From Desulfobulbus propionicus (GTDB lineage: Bacteria; Desulfobacterota; Desulfobulbia; Desulfobulbales; Desulfobulbaceae): DNA of 64,000 nt. The stretch spans positions 62,001 to 126,000 of the forward strand of contig PDTD01000010.1 in the NCBI GenBank assembly GCA_002748755.1, written 5' to 3'. The notes under the pieces are model-generated. The model saw nothing but the letters and a program-made list of their open reading frames with translations. It had not been told where the DNA came from and searched no databases. The position numbers were made by a program, and so were the translations under genes. This document shows, in pieces, positions 37,503 through 48,041 of the stretch; position 1 is the first letter of the stretch, and each line of letters opens with the position of its first letter.

Positions 37503-37982
37503 GTGTTTTCAGCAGGTGACATGGCTGTGTATCCCGCCCATGGCGTGGGGCTCATTGAAGCCATCGAAACACAAACTATTGGCGGCATTGATCAGAGTTT
37601 TTATGTTATGAAAATTCTTGATAATGACATGACAATTATGATTCCGACCGCCAACAGTGCGAATGTTGGGCTTCGAGCAATAATCTCCTCCGATGAGGTA
37701 ACCAGAGTTATCGATATCCTCAAAGAGCGAGATATCAAGATAAATGCTCAGACATGGAATAGAAGATACCGTGATTACATGGAAAAAATCAAAACTGGTT
37801 CTGTGTTTGAGGTGGCCGTGGTCCTCAGGGATCTTTTTCTCCTCAGGGAAGACAAAGATCTCTCCTATGGCGAGAGAAAAATGCTTGATACGGCCAAAAG
37901 CCTTCTGGTCAAGGAACTCTCTCTTGCACAGGACCAGGAAGAGCAATCCATTGAGAAACAGATTGAACAGTTATTTTGTTGA
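37503..37982 (+). CDS. CarD/CdnL-family RNA polymerase-binding regulator
   Basis: This 159-residue protein has an N-terminal RNA polymerase interaction domain (about residues 1-60, FSAGDMAVYPAHGVG) and a C-terminal helical domain (about 70-159). The family binds the RNAP beta subunit and stabilises open promoter complexes. It starts with GTG after a good CCGGAGG. It is monocistronic between repeat copy 7 and rluD. Confidence 0.93.
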   Translation: MFSAGDMAVYPAHGVGLIEAIETQTIGGIDQSFYVMKILDNDMTIMIPTANSANVGLRAIISSDEVTRVIDILKERDIKINAQTWNRRYRDYMEKIKTGSVFEVAVVLRDLFLLREDKDLSYGERKMLDTAKSLLVKELSLAQDQEEQSIEKQIEQLFC

Positions 37983-38213
37983 GGCATTGATCCCGGCTAA
38001 GGTGATAATCGCTCCACGCGCCTGATGACACTCTGGCTCTCTTGGGTATCTCATCCGAGTCCAGTGCCGCAGCAGGACTCCACTGGCCCACAGCCCCCCG
38101 CAGGCATCTGTTGCCAGCCTGATTTATTTGCAAAGGTAGCTACAAACAACTTGCTTTGCAGGCCTATCGACTGTACTTCATAGCATCAGATAACGAATTG
38201 GTTGTGAATAAAT

Positions 38214-39149
38214 ATGAGCAATGCTGGCTCTGAAACCTTGTTCATCCACACAGTGCTCCCCCATGAAGTGAAGCAGAGGCTGGACCATTGCCTTGTCCGG
38301 CACCAGTCTGAGCTGTCCAGGTCGTATATCACCAATCTCATCGCTGCCAAGTGTATTCTGGTCAATGGCCAGGCAGTAAAGGCCGGCTATAAGCTGCGCC
38401 CGGATGATCAGATTACCGTGTACCTGCCGCCCAGGGAACCCGCAAAGCTGCAACCGGAGGAGGTGGCGTATGAGGATATCTTTGAAGATGAACATATCCT
38501 GGTGATCAGCAAGCCGCCAGGCCTGGTCGTACACCCTGCAGCCGGTCATAGAAGCGGTACCCTCGTCCATGGCCTCCTGTATAGATTCGGGTCCTTGCCA
38601 TGTGCAGAAGGTGGTCGGCCTGGGATCGTTCACAGACTTGATAAAGATACTTCAGGCATTATGGTGGCCGCCAAATCCGAACAGGCCCTGCGGCATCTCA
38701 CCGAGGCCTTCAAGAACCGGATTATAGAAAAAACATATTATGCTCTTTTGGAGCGCTGCCCTGACCAAAAAGAGGGACGTATTATCGCTCCCATTGGGCG
38801 GCATCCGGTGCACAGGCAGAAAATGGCTGTGCTTGACAGGGGGCGTTATGCTGTTTCACGTTATACCATAGTCAAGACCTATGCCAACGGCATGTGTCTG
38901 GCCAGGGTTGGTATTGAAACAGGCCGCACCCACCAGATAAGAGTGCATATGGCCTCAATGAATACCCCAATAGCAGGGGATGAGCTGTACGGCGGTAAGC
39001 GAAGAACCATAGGGGCCCATACCATCACCCGCCAGATGTTGCATGCCTATTCTCTGGCTTTTCCCCACCCTGTTAATGGGGATTCCCTGCAATTTAAAGC
39101 CCCGCTGTGGCCTGACCTGCAGTTGTGTCTTGATACGCTAACCCGCTAA
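38214..39149 (+). CDS. rluD: RluD-type large-subunit rRNA pseudouridine synthase
   Basis: This 311-residue protein has an S4 domain (about residues 20-80) and an RluA-family catalytic domain with GIVHRLDKDTSGIMVAAK, whose Asp is the nucleophile. It converts specific uridines of 23S rRNA helix 69 to pseudouridine. The RluD subtype is inferred from the S4 domain and length. RluA/RluC-type specificity cannot be excluded. It is followed after ten bases by coaE. Confidence 0.9.
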   Translation: MSNAGSETLFIHTVLPHEVKQRLDHCLVRHQSELSRSYITNLIAAKCILVNGQAVKAGYKLRPDDQITVYLPPREPAKLQPEEVAYEDIFEDEHILVISKPPGLVVHPAAGHRSGTLVHGLLYRFGSLPCAEGGRPGIVHRLDKDTSGIMVAAKSEQALRHLTEAFKNRIIEKTYYALLERCPDQKEGRIIAPIGRHPVHRQKMAVLDRGRYAVSRYTIVKTYANGMCLARVGIETGRTHQIRVHMASMNTPIAGDELYGGKRRTIGAHTITRQMLHAYSLAFPHPVNGDSLQFKAPLWPDLQLCLDTLTR

Positions 39150-39159
39150 GGAGAAGAGC

Positions 39160-39804
39160 ATGACGCACGCCCTCTGTGTAACAGGCGGTATTGGGAGTGG
39201 GAAAAGCTGTGTGGCTCGCCTGCTGGCAGGATACTGCAATGTGCCACTTATTGATATTGATGCCTGCTGTAAAGATTTGCTGGTGCCGGGACGGCCGGGA
39301 TGGCTCGCTGTCCAGGGCGCCTTTGGCTCGACCTTTTTTACCCCAGATGGCCATGTTGACAGGCCGCGTTTGCGGGCGGAGTTGTTCGCTAACCCCGGGT
39401 TGCGTGTAGAGCTAGATGCCCTGCTTCACCCGATTGCCCGAGACAGGCTGCGCAACGAAATAGCCCAATATGAGCAAACGATGCTGTTTGTAGAAGTTCC
39501 GCTGGTTTTTGAGGCTGGCTGGGAAGATGATTTCGCCGCTATTACAGTGGTGACGGCAGGGCCTGCAGTGCAGGTGAGCAGGACCAGAGAGAGGGACGGG
39601 GTAAGCGGCCAGCAGGTGAAGCAATCCATAGAGGCGCAGATGACACTTGAGAAAAAGGTTGCCTTGGCTGATTATGTTATTGACAATAATGGGAGCTGGA
39701 CCGATACTAGAGTCAAAGTGGTGGAACTGGGCCTTCTGTTGGAAAAGAAATTTGGCTGTTTGAGTAAAAAAAACTTGACACTAACACCCATACCCAATAA
39801 TTAG
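39160..39804 (+). CDS. coaE: Dephospho-CoA kinase
   Basis: This 214-residue kinase completes coenzyme A synthesis by phosphorylating the ribose 3' hydroxyl of dephospho-CoA. The P-loop GGIGSGKS is at residues 8-15, followed by DIDACCKDLL and the lid region RTRERDG. AAGGAGAAG precedes the ATG. It is translated together with rluD. Confidence 0.94.
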   Translation: MTHALCVTGGIGSGKSCVARLLAGYCNVPLIDIDACCKDLLVPGRPGWLAVQGAFGSTFFTPDGHVDRPRLRAELFANPGLRVELDALLHPIARDRLRNEIAQYEQTMLFVEVPLVFEAGWEDDFAAITVVTAGPAVQVSRTRERDGVSGQQVKQSIEAQMTLEKKVALADYVIDNNGSWTDTRVKVVELGLLLEKKFGCLSKKNLTLTPIPNN

Positions 39805-39936
39805 CCGTATACATCTCAACACCTTGTCCGATGACTGCTAACTTCTCGTTCTCATAGTTCTCAACAAACAAGAGAACAGGTACAATACTCTGAGATGGTC
39901 AGGAGCATGACCCCTATCTTTATCTTGCACTTTTCG

Positions 39937-40157
39937 CCCCTATTTCTCATGAACATTGTGTGGAAATTGAAACATAATAGAGAAAGACAATTTGTTACCA
40001 ATGAAATGATGTAAAGACAATTTCTCTCAAATGCTCACCAAAGCTCAGCACAGGCGGCATCATATTCAACAGAGTTTTGGAGGCAAAGAGAGGGTATTAT
40101 AATGCACTGCCAACACTTTTGCACTTGACGCCGCCTGAGCTTATGAACAATCCGGGC
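39937..40157 (+). repeat. Dispersed repeat copy 8
   Basis: Plus orientation, about 221 bases. Left terminus CCCCTATTTCTCATGAACATT, right terminus GAGCTTATGAACAATCCGGGCT followed by AA. The A-rich block is diverged. It lies between coaE and the rho leader. Confidence 0.88.
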
Positions 40158-40405
40158 TAACAGACAACATACCATCAAAATTACCCTGCCATTGTTTTTT
40201 CAGCTACTTGTATAGTATCTCTCTTCTAAGAAACTTGACGTATCCTGTTCAACCTCAAGGTTTCATAGCCGTATAATAGCTGGCAGTACGGTTGCATGAG
40301 AGGCCATTGTTTATAGAAGTTGTATTGTTTATCTGTCCAACTCTTTGAGCGCGGTGCGGTTATGCCTCGCAGCTCTTTAAGACCAAACGGAGGAAAAACC
40401 GGTCG
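40158..40405 (+). promoter_or_regulatory. rho leader region
   Basis: The 248 bases ahead of rho include a TATAAT at 40272-40277 without a good -35 partner. A long leader is common before autoregulated rho genes. No strong hairpin is obvious. GGAGG stands just before the start codon. Confidence 0.35.
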
Positions 40406-41653
40406 ATGAATCCCACTGAGTTGAAAAATAAAAAAATTAAGGAACTTGTTGCTTTGGCAGCTTCACTCAATATCGAAGACTACAGCAACATGCGTAAGCA
40501 GGAGCTTATTTTTGCCATTCTCAAATCGCAGGCAGATGGTGATGGCAAACTCAGGGGCAGCGGGGTTCTTGAAGTCCTCCAGGATGGCTTTGGTTTTTTA
40601 CGGGCACCAGATTATAACTACCTGCCCGGACCTGATGATATATACGTTTCACCTTCCCAGATCCGACGGCTGAATCTGAGAACAGGTGACACCATTGAGG
40701 GTGAGGTGCGGGCTCCCAAAGACAATGAGCGCTACTTTGCCCTGTTGAAGATAGATACAATCAACTATCAACCTCCTGAGGCAGCTAAGAATAAGACTGC
40801 CTTTGTCAATCTGACTCCCTTGCACCCAGATGAACTGATCAACCTTGAGACCACCCCGGATAATTATTCCATGCGGGTCATGAATATCACCGCACCCTTG
40901 GGCAAGGGGCAGAGAGGGTTGATTGTCGCACCTCCTAGGACAGGGAAAACTGTCTTAATGCAGAAGATCGCCAACTCCATTGTCCAAAATCACAAGGAAG
41001 TGCACCTCATTGTCCTGCTCATAGACGAGCGGCCAGAGGAGGTGACGGACATGAAGCGTCACGTAGATGCCGAGGTGGTCAGCTCAACCTTTGATGAGCC
41101 GCCCCAGCGCCATATCCAGGTTGCGGAAATGGTTATCCAGAAGGCAAAACGGCTGGTGGAGCATAAAAAAGACGTGGTTATTCTGCTTGATTCTATAACC
41201 CGTCTGGCCCGGGCCTACAACACAGTGACTCCTGCCTCAGGTAAGATTCTTTCTGGCGGTGTTGAGGCCAACGCCCTGCACAGACCAAAACTGTTTTTTG
41301 GTGCAGCCAGGAATATGGAAGAAGGTGGGAGCCTGACCATTCTGGCCACTGCGCTCATTGATACCGGCAGCCGAATGGATGAGGTTATTTTTGAGGAATT
41401 CAAAGGAACCGGTAATATGGAGATTGTTCTGGATCGCAAGATGGCCAACAGGAGAATTTATCCAGCCATTGACATTCAAAAAAGCGGTACCCGCAAAGAG
41501 GATCTGCTGCTGCCGCCCGATGATCTCAACCGTATCTGGATTCTCCGCAAACTCCTCTCCTCCATGAATCCAGCCGATGCCATGGATTTTCTTCTGGACA
41601 AGATGTCGCAAACCAAGAATAATCAGGAATTTTTCGCTTCTATGAATCGGTAG
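40406..41653 (+). CDS. rho: Transcription termination factor Rho
   Basis: This 415-residue hexameric RNA helicase has an N-terminal Rho-N helix bundle, a cold-shock-like RNA-binding domain ([21 protein letters not shown]), and an ATPase with Walker A PPRTGKT and Walker [17 protein letters not shown]. It has normal length with no insertion domain. It is upstream of rpmE, as in many proteobacteria. Confidence 0.97.
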   Translation: MNPTELKNKKIKELVALAASLNIEDYSNMRKQELIFAILKSQADGDGKLRGSGVLEVLQDGFGFLRAPDYNYLPGPDDIYVSPSQIRRLNLRTGDTIEGEVRAPKDNERYFALLKIDTINYQPPEAAKNKTAFVNLTPLHPDELINLETTPDNYSMRVMNITAPLGKGQRGLIVAPPRTGKTVLMQKIANSIVQNHKEVHLIVLLIDERPEEVTDMKRHVDAEVVSSTFDEPPQRHIQVAEMVIQKAKRLVEHKKDVVILLDSITRLARAYNTVTPASGKILSGGVEANALHRPKLFFGAARNMEEGGSLTILATALIDTGSRMDEVIFEEFKGTGNMEIVLDRKMANRRIYPAIDIQKSGTRKEDLLLPPDDLNRIWILRKLLSSMNPADAMDFLLDKMSQTKNNQEFFASMNR

Positions 41654-41746
41654 TTGATATTTTTCTTTAAAAAAACGAGCAAAGAGGATATTATTATATT
41701 TTTTGTGCACATAGTGCCAAGAATTGTCCACAAGGAGTACTGAGGA

Positions 41747-41953
41747 ATGAAAGCAGATATCCATCCCGAATACCACAAGATGAAAGCCGTCTGTGCCTGC
41801 GGTCATGAAGTGGAGCTTGGCTCCGTATTGCCGGAGATGCAGGTTGAAATTTGTTCAGCATGTCATCCCTTTTTCACTGGAAAACAGAAATTGGTCGATA
41901 CTGCTGGTCGGATTGAGAAATTTAAGAAAAAATATGCCCATCTCAACACCTAG
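41747..41953 (+). CDS. rpmE: 50S ribosomal protein L31, zinc-binding form
   Basis: This 68-residue protein has the zinc ligands CACG (residues 16-19) and CSAC (near 37-40), so it is the C+ zinc-binding paralogue. AAGGAG stands before the ATG. It sits between rho and prfA in the usual translation cluster. Confidence 0.96.
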   Translation: MKADIHPEYHKMKAVCACGHEVELGSVLPEMQVEICSACHPFFTGKQKLVDTAGRIEKFKKKYAHLNT

Positions 41954-42337
41954 CACCTGCCTTGGTGCCCCTGATTGTTTCCTCGTATTCCTGTTTTCTG
42001 GGAAAGAGTATGGTGCGAGGGGATAGGTTTTCTTTGTGCACCCTTGCAGGCCGAAGTATTTTTTCAATCCGGATTGCGGTCCAATATTCTCTTGAATCCC
42101 ATGCCTGTTCACTGCCATCGCCTCTTTGTCGGGTTTGTTACCAGGAGGAAAAAGTTGATGAGCAATCCGAACTGGCAATCCACATGACAACGCCGGAGCC
42201 ATGTCATGTGGATTTTTTGTGGCCATACACGCGGAAACAGCCGCAAGATTGTACCAGCAAAGTCGGTTAACATCTCCCAGTTTGGGCTTTTGGCTGGTGA
42301 GCCCTGGGCGAGATAGTTTTTTCTTTTTTGATACCCC
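41954..42337. other. Spacer between rpmE and prfA with terminator and repeat remnant
   Basis: These 384 bases hold an isolated right terminus of the dispersed repeat near 42154-42170 (GTTGATGAGCAATCCGAAC) and, directly after it, the terminator at 42178-42219. I see nothing else. Confidence 0.5.
42178..42219 (+). terminator. Rho-independent terminator after rpmE
   Basis: ATCCACATGAC (42178-42188) pairs with GTCATGTGGAT (42203-42213), followed by a T-run. It should end the rho-rpmE transcript before prfA. Confidence 0.88.
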
Positions 42338-43411
42338 ATGTTTGAAAATCTCCGCGATATTGATGAAAAGCTGGCCATACTGGAGCATCAGCTCGCTGAT
42401 CCTGAGCTTGTCCAGGACCAGAAGAAGTTTCAGCAGGTTGTTCGTGAGCACTCGATCGTGTCCAAGCTCGCCTCGCTGTATGGCCGCTATCGGAGTCTCT
42501 GCCGTGAAATTGAGGACAACACGGCTCTTATCAAGGATGAGAGCGAAGATCCTGATCTTGTGGAGCTGGCAAAGGCCGAGTTGGCGGAGATGGGCGAGAC
42601 CAAGACCGCACTGGAACAGAATATACGTGTTCTGCTTCTGCCCAAAGATCCCAATGACGAGAAAAATATTTTTCTGGAAGTGCGGGCAGGCACGGGCGGC
42701 GACGAGGCCGCTCTGTTTGCGGCAGACCTTTTCCGAATGTACAGCCGGTATGCAGAGACCAGAAAGTGGAAAGTGGAGGTTATGAGTTCCAACCCCATTG
42801 GAATTGGTGGCTTTAAGGAGATCATAGCCCTGGTCAGCGGCACCAGCGTCTATTCCCATTTGAAGTACGAGTCCGGTGTGCATAGGGTGCAGCGTGTTCC
42901 TGACACCGAGACCCAGGGCCGCATCCATACCTCTGCCGTCACTGTGGCCATCATACCGGAGGCGGAAGAGGTGGATCTCCACCTGGAGCCTAACGAGCTG
43001 AAATTCGATGTGTACCGCTCTTCTGGTCCCGGAGGGCAGTCGGTGAACACAACCGATTCCGCCGTGCGCGTAACCCATCTTCCTACTGGGCTGGTAGTTA
43101 CCTGCCAGGATGAAAAGTCGCAGCATAAAAACAAGGCCAAAGCACTGCAGGTTCTACGTGCCCGTCTTTTGGACAGAATGGAGCAGGAACGCCACGATAA
43201 GATTTCAGCAGACCGGAAAAATCAGGTAGGAAGTGGCGACCGCAGTGAGCGTATTCGGACCTATAATTTCCCCCAGGGCAGGGTGACTGATCACCGCGTC
43301 AACCTGACGGTGTATAAACTCGACCAGATCATGGCCGGGGCACTGGATGAGGTCATTGTTCCGGTTATTACGCATTACCAGACAGAAGCCTTGAAGCAAG
43401 CAGATGCCTAA
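42338..43411 (+). CDS. prfA: Peptide chain release factor 1
   Basis: This 357-residue factor recognises UAA and UAG. The GGQ motif is in [15 protein letters not shown]. The codon-reading PxT motif reads PDT here ([15 protein letters not shown]) where PAT or PVT is usual. The downstream prmC encodes the methylase of the GGQ glutamine. The TAA stop coincides with the start of repeat copy 9. Confidence 0.96.
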   Translation: MFENLRDIDEKLAILEHQLADPELVQDQKKFQQVVREHSIVSKLASLYGRYRSLCREIEDNTALIKDESEDPDLVELAKAELAEMGETKTALEQNIRVLLLPKDPNDEKNIFLEVRAGTGGDEAALFAADLFRMYSRYAETRKWKVEVMSSNPIGIGGFKEIIALVSGTSVYSHLKYESGVHRVQRVPDTETQGRIHTSAVTVAIIPEAEEVDLHLEPNELKFDVYRSSGPGGQSVNTTDSAVRVTHLPTGLVVTCQDEKSQHKNKAKALQVLRARLLDRMEQERHDKISADRKNQVGSGDRSERIRTYNFPQGRVTDHRVNLTVYKLDQIMAGALDEVIVPVITHYQTEALKQADA

Positions 43412-43636
43412 CTCGGATGTCTCATGAACGTTGTATCTTATTTGAGAAAAAAGAGACAAAACCAGATCTGTGTGATCTCCGTGAGCAGATTCAGATTGCG
43501 ACGAAAAGTGCACCAAAGGTCAGCCCAGGTGGCACCATCTTCGGCTGTATTATGGCAACAGATATACCCAAGTAGCATGAGGTATCAAAAACCACCGCGC
43601 CTGAAACCACCTGGACTGATGAGCAATCCAGGCTAA
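43412..43636 (+). repeat. Dispersed repeat copy 9 (best reference copy)
   Basis: It begins in the prfA stop (TAACTCGGATGTCTCATGAAC) and ends with GACTGATGAGCAATCCAGGC followed by TAA. About 225 bases with clear A-rich block TTTGAGAAAAAAGAGACAAA and hairpin half. It separates prfA from prmC. Confidence 0.93.
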
Positions 43637-43648
43637 ACCCGCTGGGCA

Positions 43649-44500
43649 ATGCATCTGGCGGAATTTCTTACCAAGGCTGGCAGGAGACTGCATCATGCCG
43701 GTATCGCGGGAGCCCGGCTCGAAGCTGAGCTTTTGCTGCAGCATGTGCTGAACTGTTCACGCTCCACTTTGTACAGCAATCCACATCAGGCTCTCTCTCC
43801 CTCGCAAAGTGAGGCCTTCACCCTCCTGGTAGAGAAACGCTGCAGGCGGATTCCGTTGCAGCACCTTATCGGTCATTGGGAATTCTGGTCTCTTGATTTC
43901 CTTGTCAGCCCTGATGCTTTGATACCACGTCCTGAAACGGAGTTCCTCCTGGAATGTGTGTTGGCCAGGGTCGATGGTGAACATACCAGCCTGGTTCTTG
44001 ATCTGGGTACCGGCAGTGGGGTGATTGCTATTATTCTTGCCTTGGAGATGTCTGCAGCAGTGCTTGCGACGGATCTTTCTTTAGCGGCGCTCTCTGTCGC
44101 CGAGCAAAATCTGATAAGACATGCATGCGCCGATCAGGTGACACTGGTGGCAAGTGACCTCTTTGGCGCCGTGTCACCGGACAGGCAATTTGACTGCATC
44201 GTTACCAATCCTCCCTATGTCGGGCTCACAGAAAAAGAGACGCTGGAGCCGGAAGTCCGAGATCATGAACCCCATCTGGCCCTGTTCGCCGGTCAGGATG
44301 GCCTGGATTGTATCACTGCTGTCCTCTGCGAAGCGCCTTTGTATCTGCGATCCGGTGGCAATCTGTTCATCGAGATTGGTGCCACCCAAGGCAGGCAAGT
44401 CCTGGGTTTGGCTGAGGAGGCAGGGAGGTACTCTGCATTCTCCGTCCTCAAGGACTGGTCTGGACGAGACCGGGTGTTCCACGGCATGGTGCGTGCTTGA
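43649..44500 (+). CDS. prmC: Release factor glutamine methyltransferase
   Basis: This 283-residue SAM-dependent enzyme methylates the GGQ glutamine of RF1 and RF2. An N-terminal helical domain is followed by the methyltransferase motif LVLDLGTGSGVIAI and the signature NPPYVG. It starts soon after repeat copy 9, which splits it from prfA. Confidence 0.95.
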   Translation: MHLAEFLTKAGRRLHHAGIAGARLEAELLLQHVLNCSRSTLYSNPHQALSPSQSEAFTLLVEKRCRRIPLQHLIGHWEFWSLDFLVSPDALIPRPETEFLLECVLARVDGEHTSLVLDLGTGSGVIAIILALEMSAAVLATDLSLAALSVAEQNLIRHACADQVTLVASDLFGAVSPDRQFDCIVTNPPYVGLTEKETLEPEVRDHEPHLALFAGQDGLDCITAVLCEAPLYLRSGGNLFIEIGATQGRQVLGLAEEAGRYSAFSVLKDWSGRDRVFHGMVRA

Positions 44501-44852
44501 TTGTTGCCCGTACTCTTTTCAGCAGGACTCTTGGGCGTTGTGCAAGTGATACAAACAGGCTGTTTTCTTCTCTGGATCGGGACAGCTGTGCATGCTCAGG
44601 CAGTTTCTGCATCGGGCATCTTGCCTCTTTGTGGGGCCAAACTGCGGCCAAACGTGCTGGCCCGAAGAGGGGTGATCTGGAAGCAAATATGCAATATTGT
44701 CTCCCCGCCGGAGATGTTTATCTTGGCTGTGTTGAACAACAATATTGTGCAATATCAAAAGCGTGCAGGCCGAACCTTTAGGCGAGTTCCTTAAAAGACC
44801 TTGGTTCCCATATTCTACAACCCGGCTGGGTACAATCATTCGATACGGTGAG
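44501..44852. other. Leader region of murA
   Basis: This 352-base spacer contains two CAATATTG palindromes (44692-44699 and 44740-44747) close to the murA start, possibly an operator. An open frame covers part of it, but there is no ribosome site or family similarity. Confidence 0.4.
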
Positions 44853-46145
44853 ATGGATACGATAGTTATTCGCGGCGGTAACCCGCTCCATGGAAAAGTA
44901 GCTGTGAGCGGGGCTAAAAATGCTGCGCTCCCCCTGCTTGCGGCCACACTTCTTGCTCCGGGAACGCACACTCTGCACAATGTGCCTGATTTGCGAGATA
45001 CCCGGACCATGCTCTCTTTGCTGGAAATACTTGGAGCCGACTGGCAGCGTTCTGGATCAACCGTCACTGTGGATACAACAAGACTGGAAACAGTTGAAGC
45101 GCCCTATGAGCTGGTAAAAACCATGCGGGCATCGGTGCTGGTCTTGGGACCCCTAATAGCTCGCTCCGGCTTTGCCAGGGTTTCTCTTCCCGGTGGCTGT
45201 GCCATTGGAGCCAGGCCTATCAATTATCATCTGCATGGGTTTGAAAAGCTGGGAACGGTCACAGAACTCAAACAGGGATACGTGGAAGTCCGGGCACAAA
45301 GCGGTCTCAAGGGAGCGACAATTTACCTGGATAAGCCGACGGTTACCGGTACGGAAAACATTCTTATGGCTGCCGTATGCGCCAAAGGGAAGACCGTGAT
45401 CAAGAATGCGGCCAGGGAGCCTGAAATAGGGAACTTGATCGATATGCTCCTTTCCATGGGCGCACGTATTGAGGGAAGAGACAGCCATTGTCTTGTCATC
45501 CATGGGGTGGAACGTCTCTGTGCGACGACAGCTGTTATCATCCCTGATCGCATTGAGACCGGCACATATATGATCGCCGTCGCTGCGGCAGGCGGAGAAG
45601 TCGAAATTACAGACTGTAGGCCAAAGCATCTCCCTGCCCTTCCTGAAATACTTGGGCGCTGCGGCGTGGACATAGAGGTGGGGGAAAATAGTTTTCATGT
45701 CTATTGTCCGGCAACGACCGGCAGCAATCATTGCCGGTTACAAAGTGTGGACGTGACAACGCTACCCTATCCGGGATTTGCGACGGATTTGCAGGCCCAG
45801 TTCATGGCCCTTATGACCTTGGCGACGGGGACGGCCGTGATTCATGAAACCATTTTTGAAAATCGTTTTATGCATGTTGCCGAACTGGAACGTATGGGGG
45901 CGGATATCAAGATAGAAGCGGGCAGCGCTGTGGTCAGAGGCGTGGGCAGGGGGGGCTTGAGCGGTGCCCAAGTCATGGCCACTGATCTGCGCGCTTCGGC
46001 TTCTCTGGTTATTGCAGGATTGGCCGCTTCCGGCATGACCGAGATTGCACGGATATATCATCTGGAACGCGGCTATGAAAGCATGGTTGAAAAATTAGCT
46101 GGTCTTGGTGCGGATATCGCCAGAGTTCGCCCGGATTCTTCATGA
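44853..46145 (+). CDS. murA: UDP-N-acetylglucosamine 1-carboxyvinyltransferase
   Basis: This 430-residue enzyme adds enolpyruvate to UDP-GlcNAc, the first committed step of peptidoglycan synthesis. The start [20 protein letters not shown] and the active-site loop GGCAIGARP (Cys, so fosfomycin-sensitive type) are intact. The frame is open 36 codons upstream to 44745, but the ATG at 44853 with GGTGAG fits the family. Confidence 0.95.
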   Translation: MDTIVIRGGNPLHGKVAVSGAKNAALPLLAATLLAPGTHTLHNVPDLRDTRTMLSLLEILGADWQRSGSTVTVDTTRLETVEAPYELVKTMRASVLVLGPLIARSGFARVSLPGGCAIGARPINYHLHGFEKLGTVTELKQGYVEVRAQSGLKGATIYLDKPTVTGTENILMAAVCAKGKTVIKNAAREPEIGNLIDMLLSMGARIEGRDSHCLVIHGVERLCATTAVIIPDRIETGTYMIAVAAAGGEVEITDCRPKHLPALPEILGRCGVDIEVGENSFHVYCPATTGSNHCRLQSVDVTTLPYPGFATDLQAQFMALMTLATGTAVIHETIFENRFMHVAELERMGADIKIEAGSAVVRGVGRGGLSGAQVMATDLRASASLVIAGLAASGMTEIARIYHLERGYESMVEKLAGLGADIARVRPDSS

Positions 46146-46268
46146 TCAGGGCTCAGCCCGGGCAGTATCATCTTCGGCAGTATTTTGGCAACACATATGC
46201 CCAAGGAGAATGTGGTGCCAAAGACTCCTGAAGCTGGCGCTACCTGAGCTGATGAGCAATCCGGCTTA
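46146..46268 (+). repeat. Dispersed repeat copy 10 (right half)
   Basis: Only the hairpin half and right terminus remain. It fills exactly the gap between the murA stop (46143-46145) and the stop codon of the convergent sensor kinase, whose TAA (46266-46268 on the minus strand) forms the end of the terminus TAAGCCGGATTGCTCATCAG. Confidence 0.87.
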
Positions 46269-47993
46269 GTGCGTGGTTTCGAGTTCGCCTCCAGGAGTCG
46301 GCAAACAGAAGCAGAGCATACAGGAGTAGTTTTCATTGGCTGTCAGTTTGACAGTTCCTCCGTGGCTTTCTACAATCTGCCTGACGATGGCCAGCCCTAG
46401 TCCGCTGCCGTCCTCGCGGGTTGAAAAAAAAGGCTCGAAAATTTTGTCCTGCTTTTCCTTTTCAATACCCGGTCCCGTATCGCATACCTCCATACAGATA
46501 AACGATTGGCCCTGGGAATGTCTTTCGGCGGCCTTGATGGCAATCACAGCGTTCAGGTCTCCGGTCATGTTCAGGGCATTTTCCAGCAGGTGCTTGAGAA
46601 CGGTCTGCACCTGCTGCAAATCAGCATAGCAGTGCAGGTGGGATTCGATATCCTGGAGAATAGTCCGCGTAGCCAGATCGTTTCTCTCAGCGTCCATCTG
46701 TTCCAGAACCGATGCGACCAGTCGTTCCACATCAAACCACTCCCGATGCAAGGGTGCTGGACGGGCAAATTGGAGGAAATCTGTTATGGTCCGGGCCATG
46801 CGGGCCGATTCACGGAGGATAATGGTCATCAGGGTACGGATGGTTTCCTGGTCTGTTGTGGGAGGCTCCCCGTGGGCCCCGGTCAGTATTTGGGCTGAAC
46901 CTGAGATCGCTGCCAATGGATTTCTGAAATCATGGGCTATGGAAGCACTGAGTTCACCAATGGCTGCCATTTTTTCAGCCTGGCGGATCTGCTTTTCCAT
47001 TTTTTCGACCTGACTGATGTCTGCAATGGTGACAACCTTCCATGGATGTGGTGGGTTTGTCCCCATATTGTCAGAGGGCATATGGAGTTGGGAGAAAGAA
47101 TACCCGATCCTGATCAGGCAGTTGTCATCACCTCGGATCAGGTCACATACCTTGCGTGTGTGCTGTCTGTCGAAAAGAATATCTGGAAAAAGAGTGTGAA
47201 ACAGTTGGCCAATAGCCTGCTCTCTGGTGTACCCGGTGATCTTTTCTGCGGCATTATTAAAAGAGGTGATGAGTTCCTGTTCGTTTGTGGTGATGATACC
47301 TGTGGAGATGTCATCAAAAATCTGTTTGTATAAAAGAGAAAGCCGGTCGTACTCAAGTGTGGTTTTGGAAAGCTTTTTTTCCGTTGTTTTCAGCCTGCTG
47401 GCAAGCTGCCCGCTGACCAGGGCAGCGAGGAAAAAGGTTATCCCGTGTATGGCAAAGAGGTTGGAGCCGGTAAGGGGATTGTCCATGGGCTTGTAGGGCG
47501 TGGAAAAAAGATACTCTGGAATGATGTTTGCGTATTCCAGATAGAGAACAGCGCCATACAGCAAGGTCGCAGAAGCAGCCGTCACAAGACCGCCTGTTTT
47601 GTGCAGGATGAGTCCTCCTGCGATGACGGGCAGGACAAAAACGGGGGTGAAAATGGATTGACTGCAGCCGGTGCCGTAGACCAGAAGAGCCGCAAAAAAG
47701 GTCTCGGAGAGGAGCTGAATGCCACAAAATTTCTCAAGGTTTCTCCTGGTGCGCTTGAGGATGATGGCGGAAATAACAGAGTGTCCGGTTAAGAGAAGGA
47801 TGAATGGGACGGTAACGGCAAAGGGCGGCTGAATGCCATCATGTCCCTTGTGCTGCAGGAAGGTTGTGATGACCAGAAGGGCTGTATATAACAGAACCCG
47901 GATCAACAGCAAAGAAAGCAGGTGTCTTTGTAACTGTTGCCGGGAATCAAAGACCGGTGAAAAGAATTCTGACCAGACATGGGCTATGTTCAT
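46266..47993 (-). CDS. PilS/NtrB-type sensor histidine kinase
   Basis: About 575 residues. Six hydrophobic segments (about residues 20-195) are followed by a PAS domain (about 220-330), an H-box with IAHDFRNPLAAISGSA, and a HATPase domain (DTGPGIEKEKQ, GSGLGLAIV). It senses a membrane or cytoplasmic signal and phosphorylates the adjacent sigma-54 activator. The membrane layout resembles PilS, but the subfamily is an inference. An AAGG five bases before ATG 47993 makes this start better than the one at 48005. Confidence 0.87.
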   Translation of the reverse strand: MNIAHVWSEFFSPVFDSRQQLQRHLLSLLLIRVLLYTALLVITTFLQHKGHDGIQPPFAVTVPFILLLTGHSVISAIILKRTRRNLEKFCGIQLLSETFFAALLVYGTGCSQSIFTPVFVLPVIAGGLILHKTGGLVTAASATLLYGAVLYLEYANIIPEYLFSTPYKPMDNPLTGSNLFAIHGITFFLAALVSGQLASRLKTTEKKLSKTTLEYDRLSLLYKQIFDDISTGIITTNEQELITSFNNAAEKITGYTREQAIGQLFHTLFPDILFDRQHTRKVCDLIRGDDNCLIRIGYSFSQLHMPSDNMGTNPPHPWKVVTIADISQVEKMEKQIRQAEKMAAIGELSASIAHDFRNPLAAISGSAQILTGAHGEPPTTDQETIRTLMTIILRESARMARTITDFLQFARPAPLHREWFDVERLVASVLEQMDAERNDLATRTILQDIESHLHCYADLQQVQTVLKHLLENALNMTGDLNAVIAIKAAERHSQGQSFICMEVCDTGPGIEKEKQDKIFEPFFSTREDGSGLGLAIVRQIVESHGGTVKLTANENYSCMLCFCLPTPGGELETTH

Positions 47994-48041
47994 ACGCCTT
48001 GCCATCGTGCACTATTTGAGGTTGTAGACAACTGCCAGCGA

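Noticed and set aside
41855-43126. A 423-codon minus-strand frame
   Set aside because: It is antisense to rpmE and prfA, whose sense-strand proteins are well conserved.
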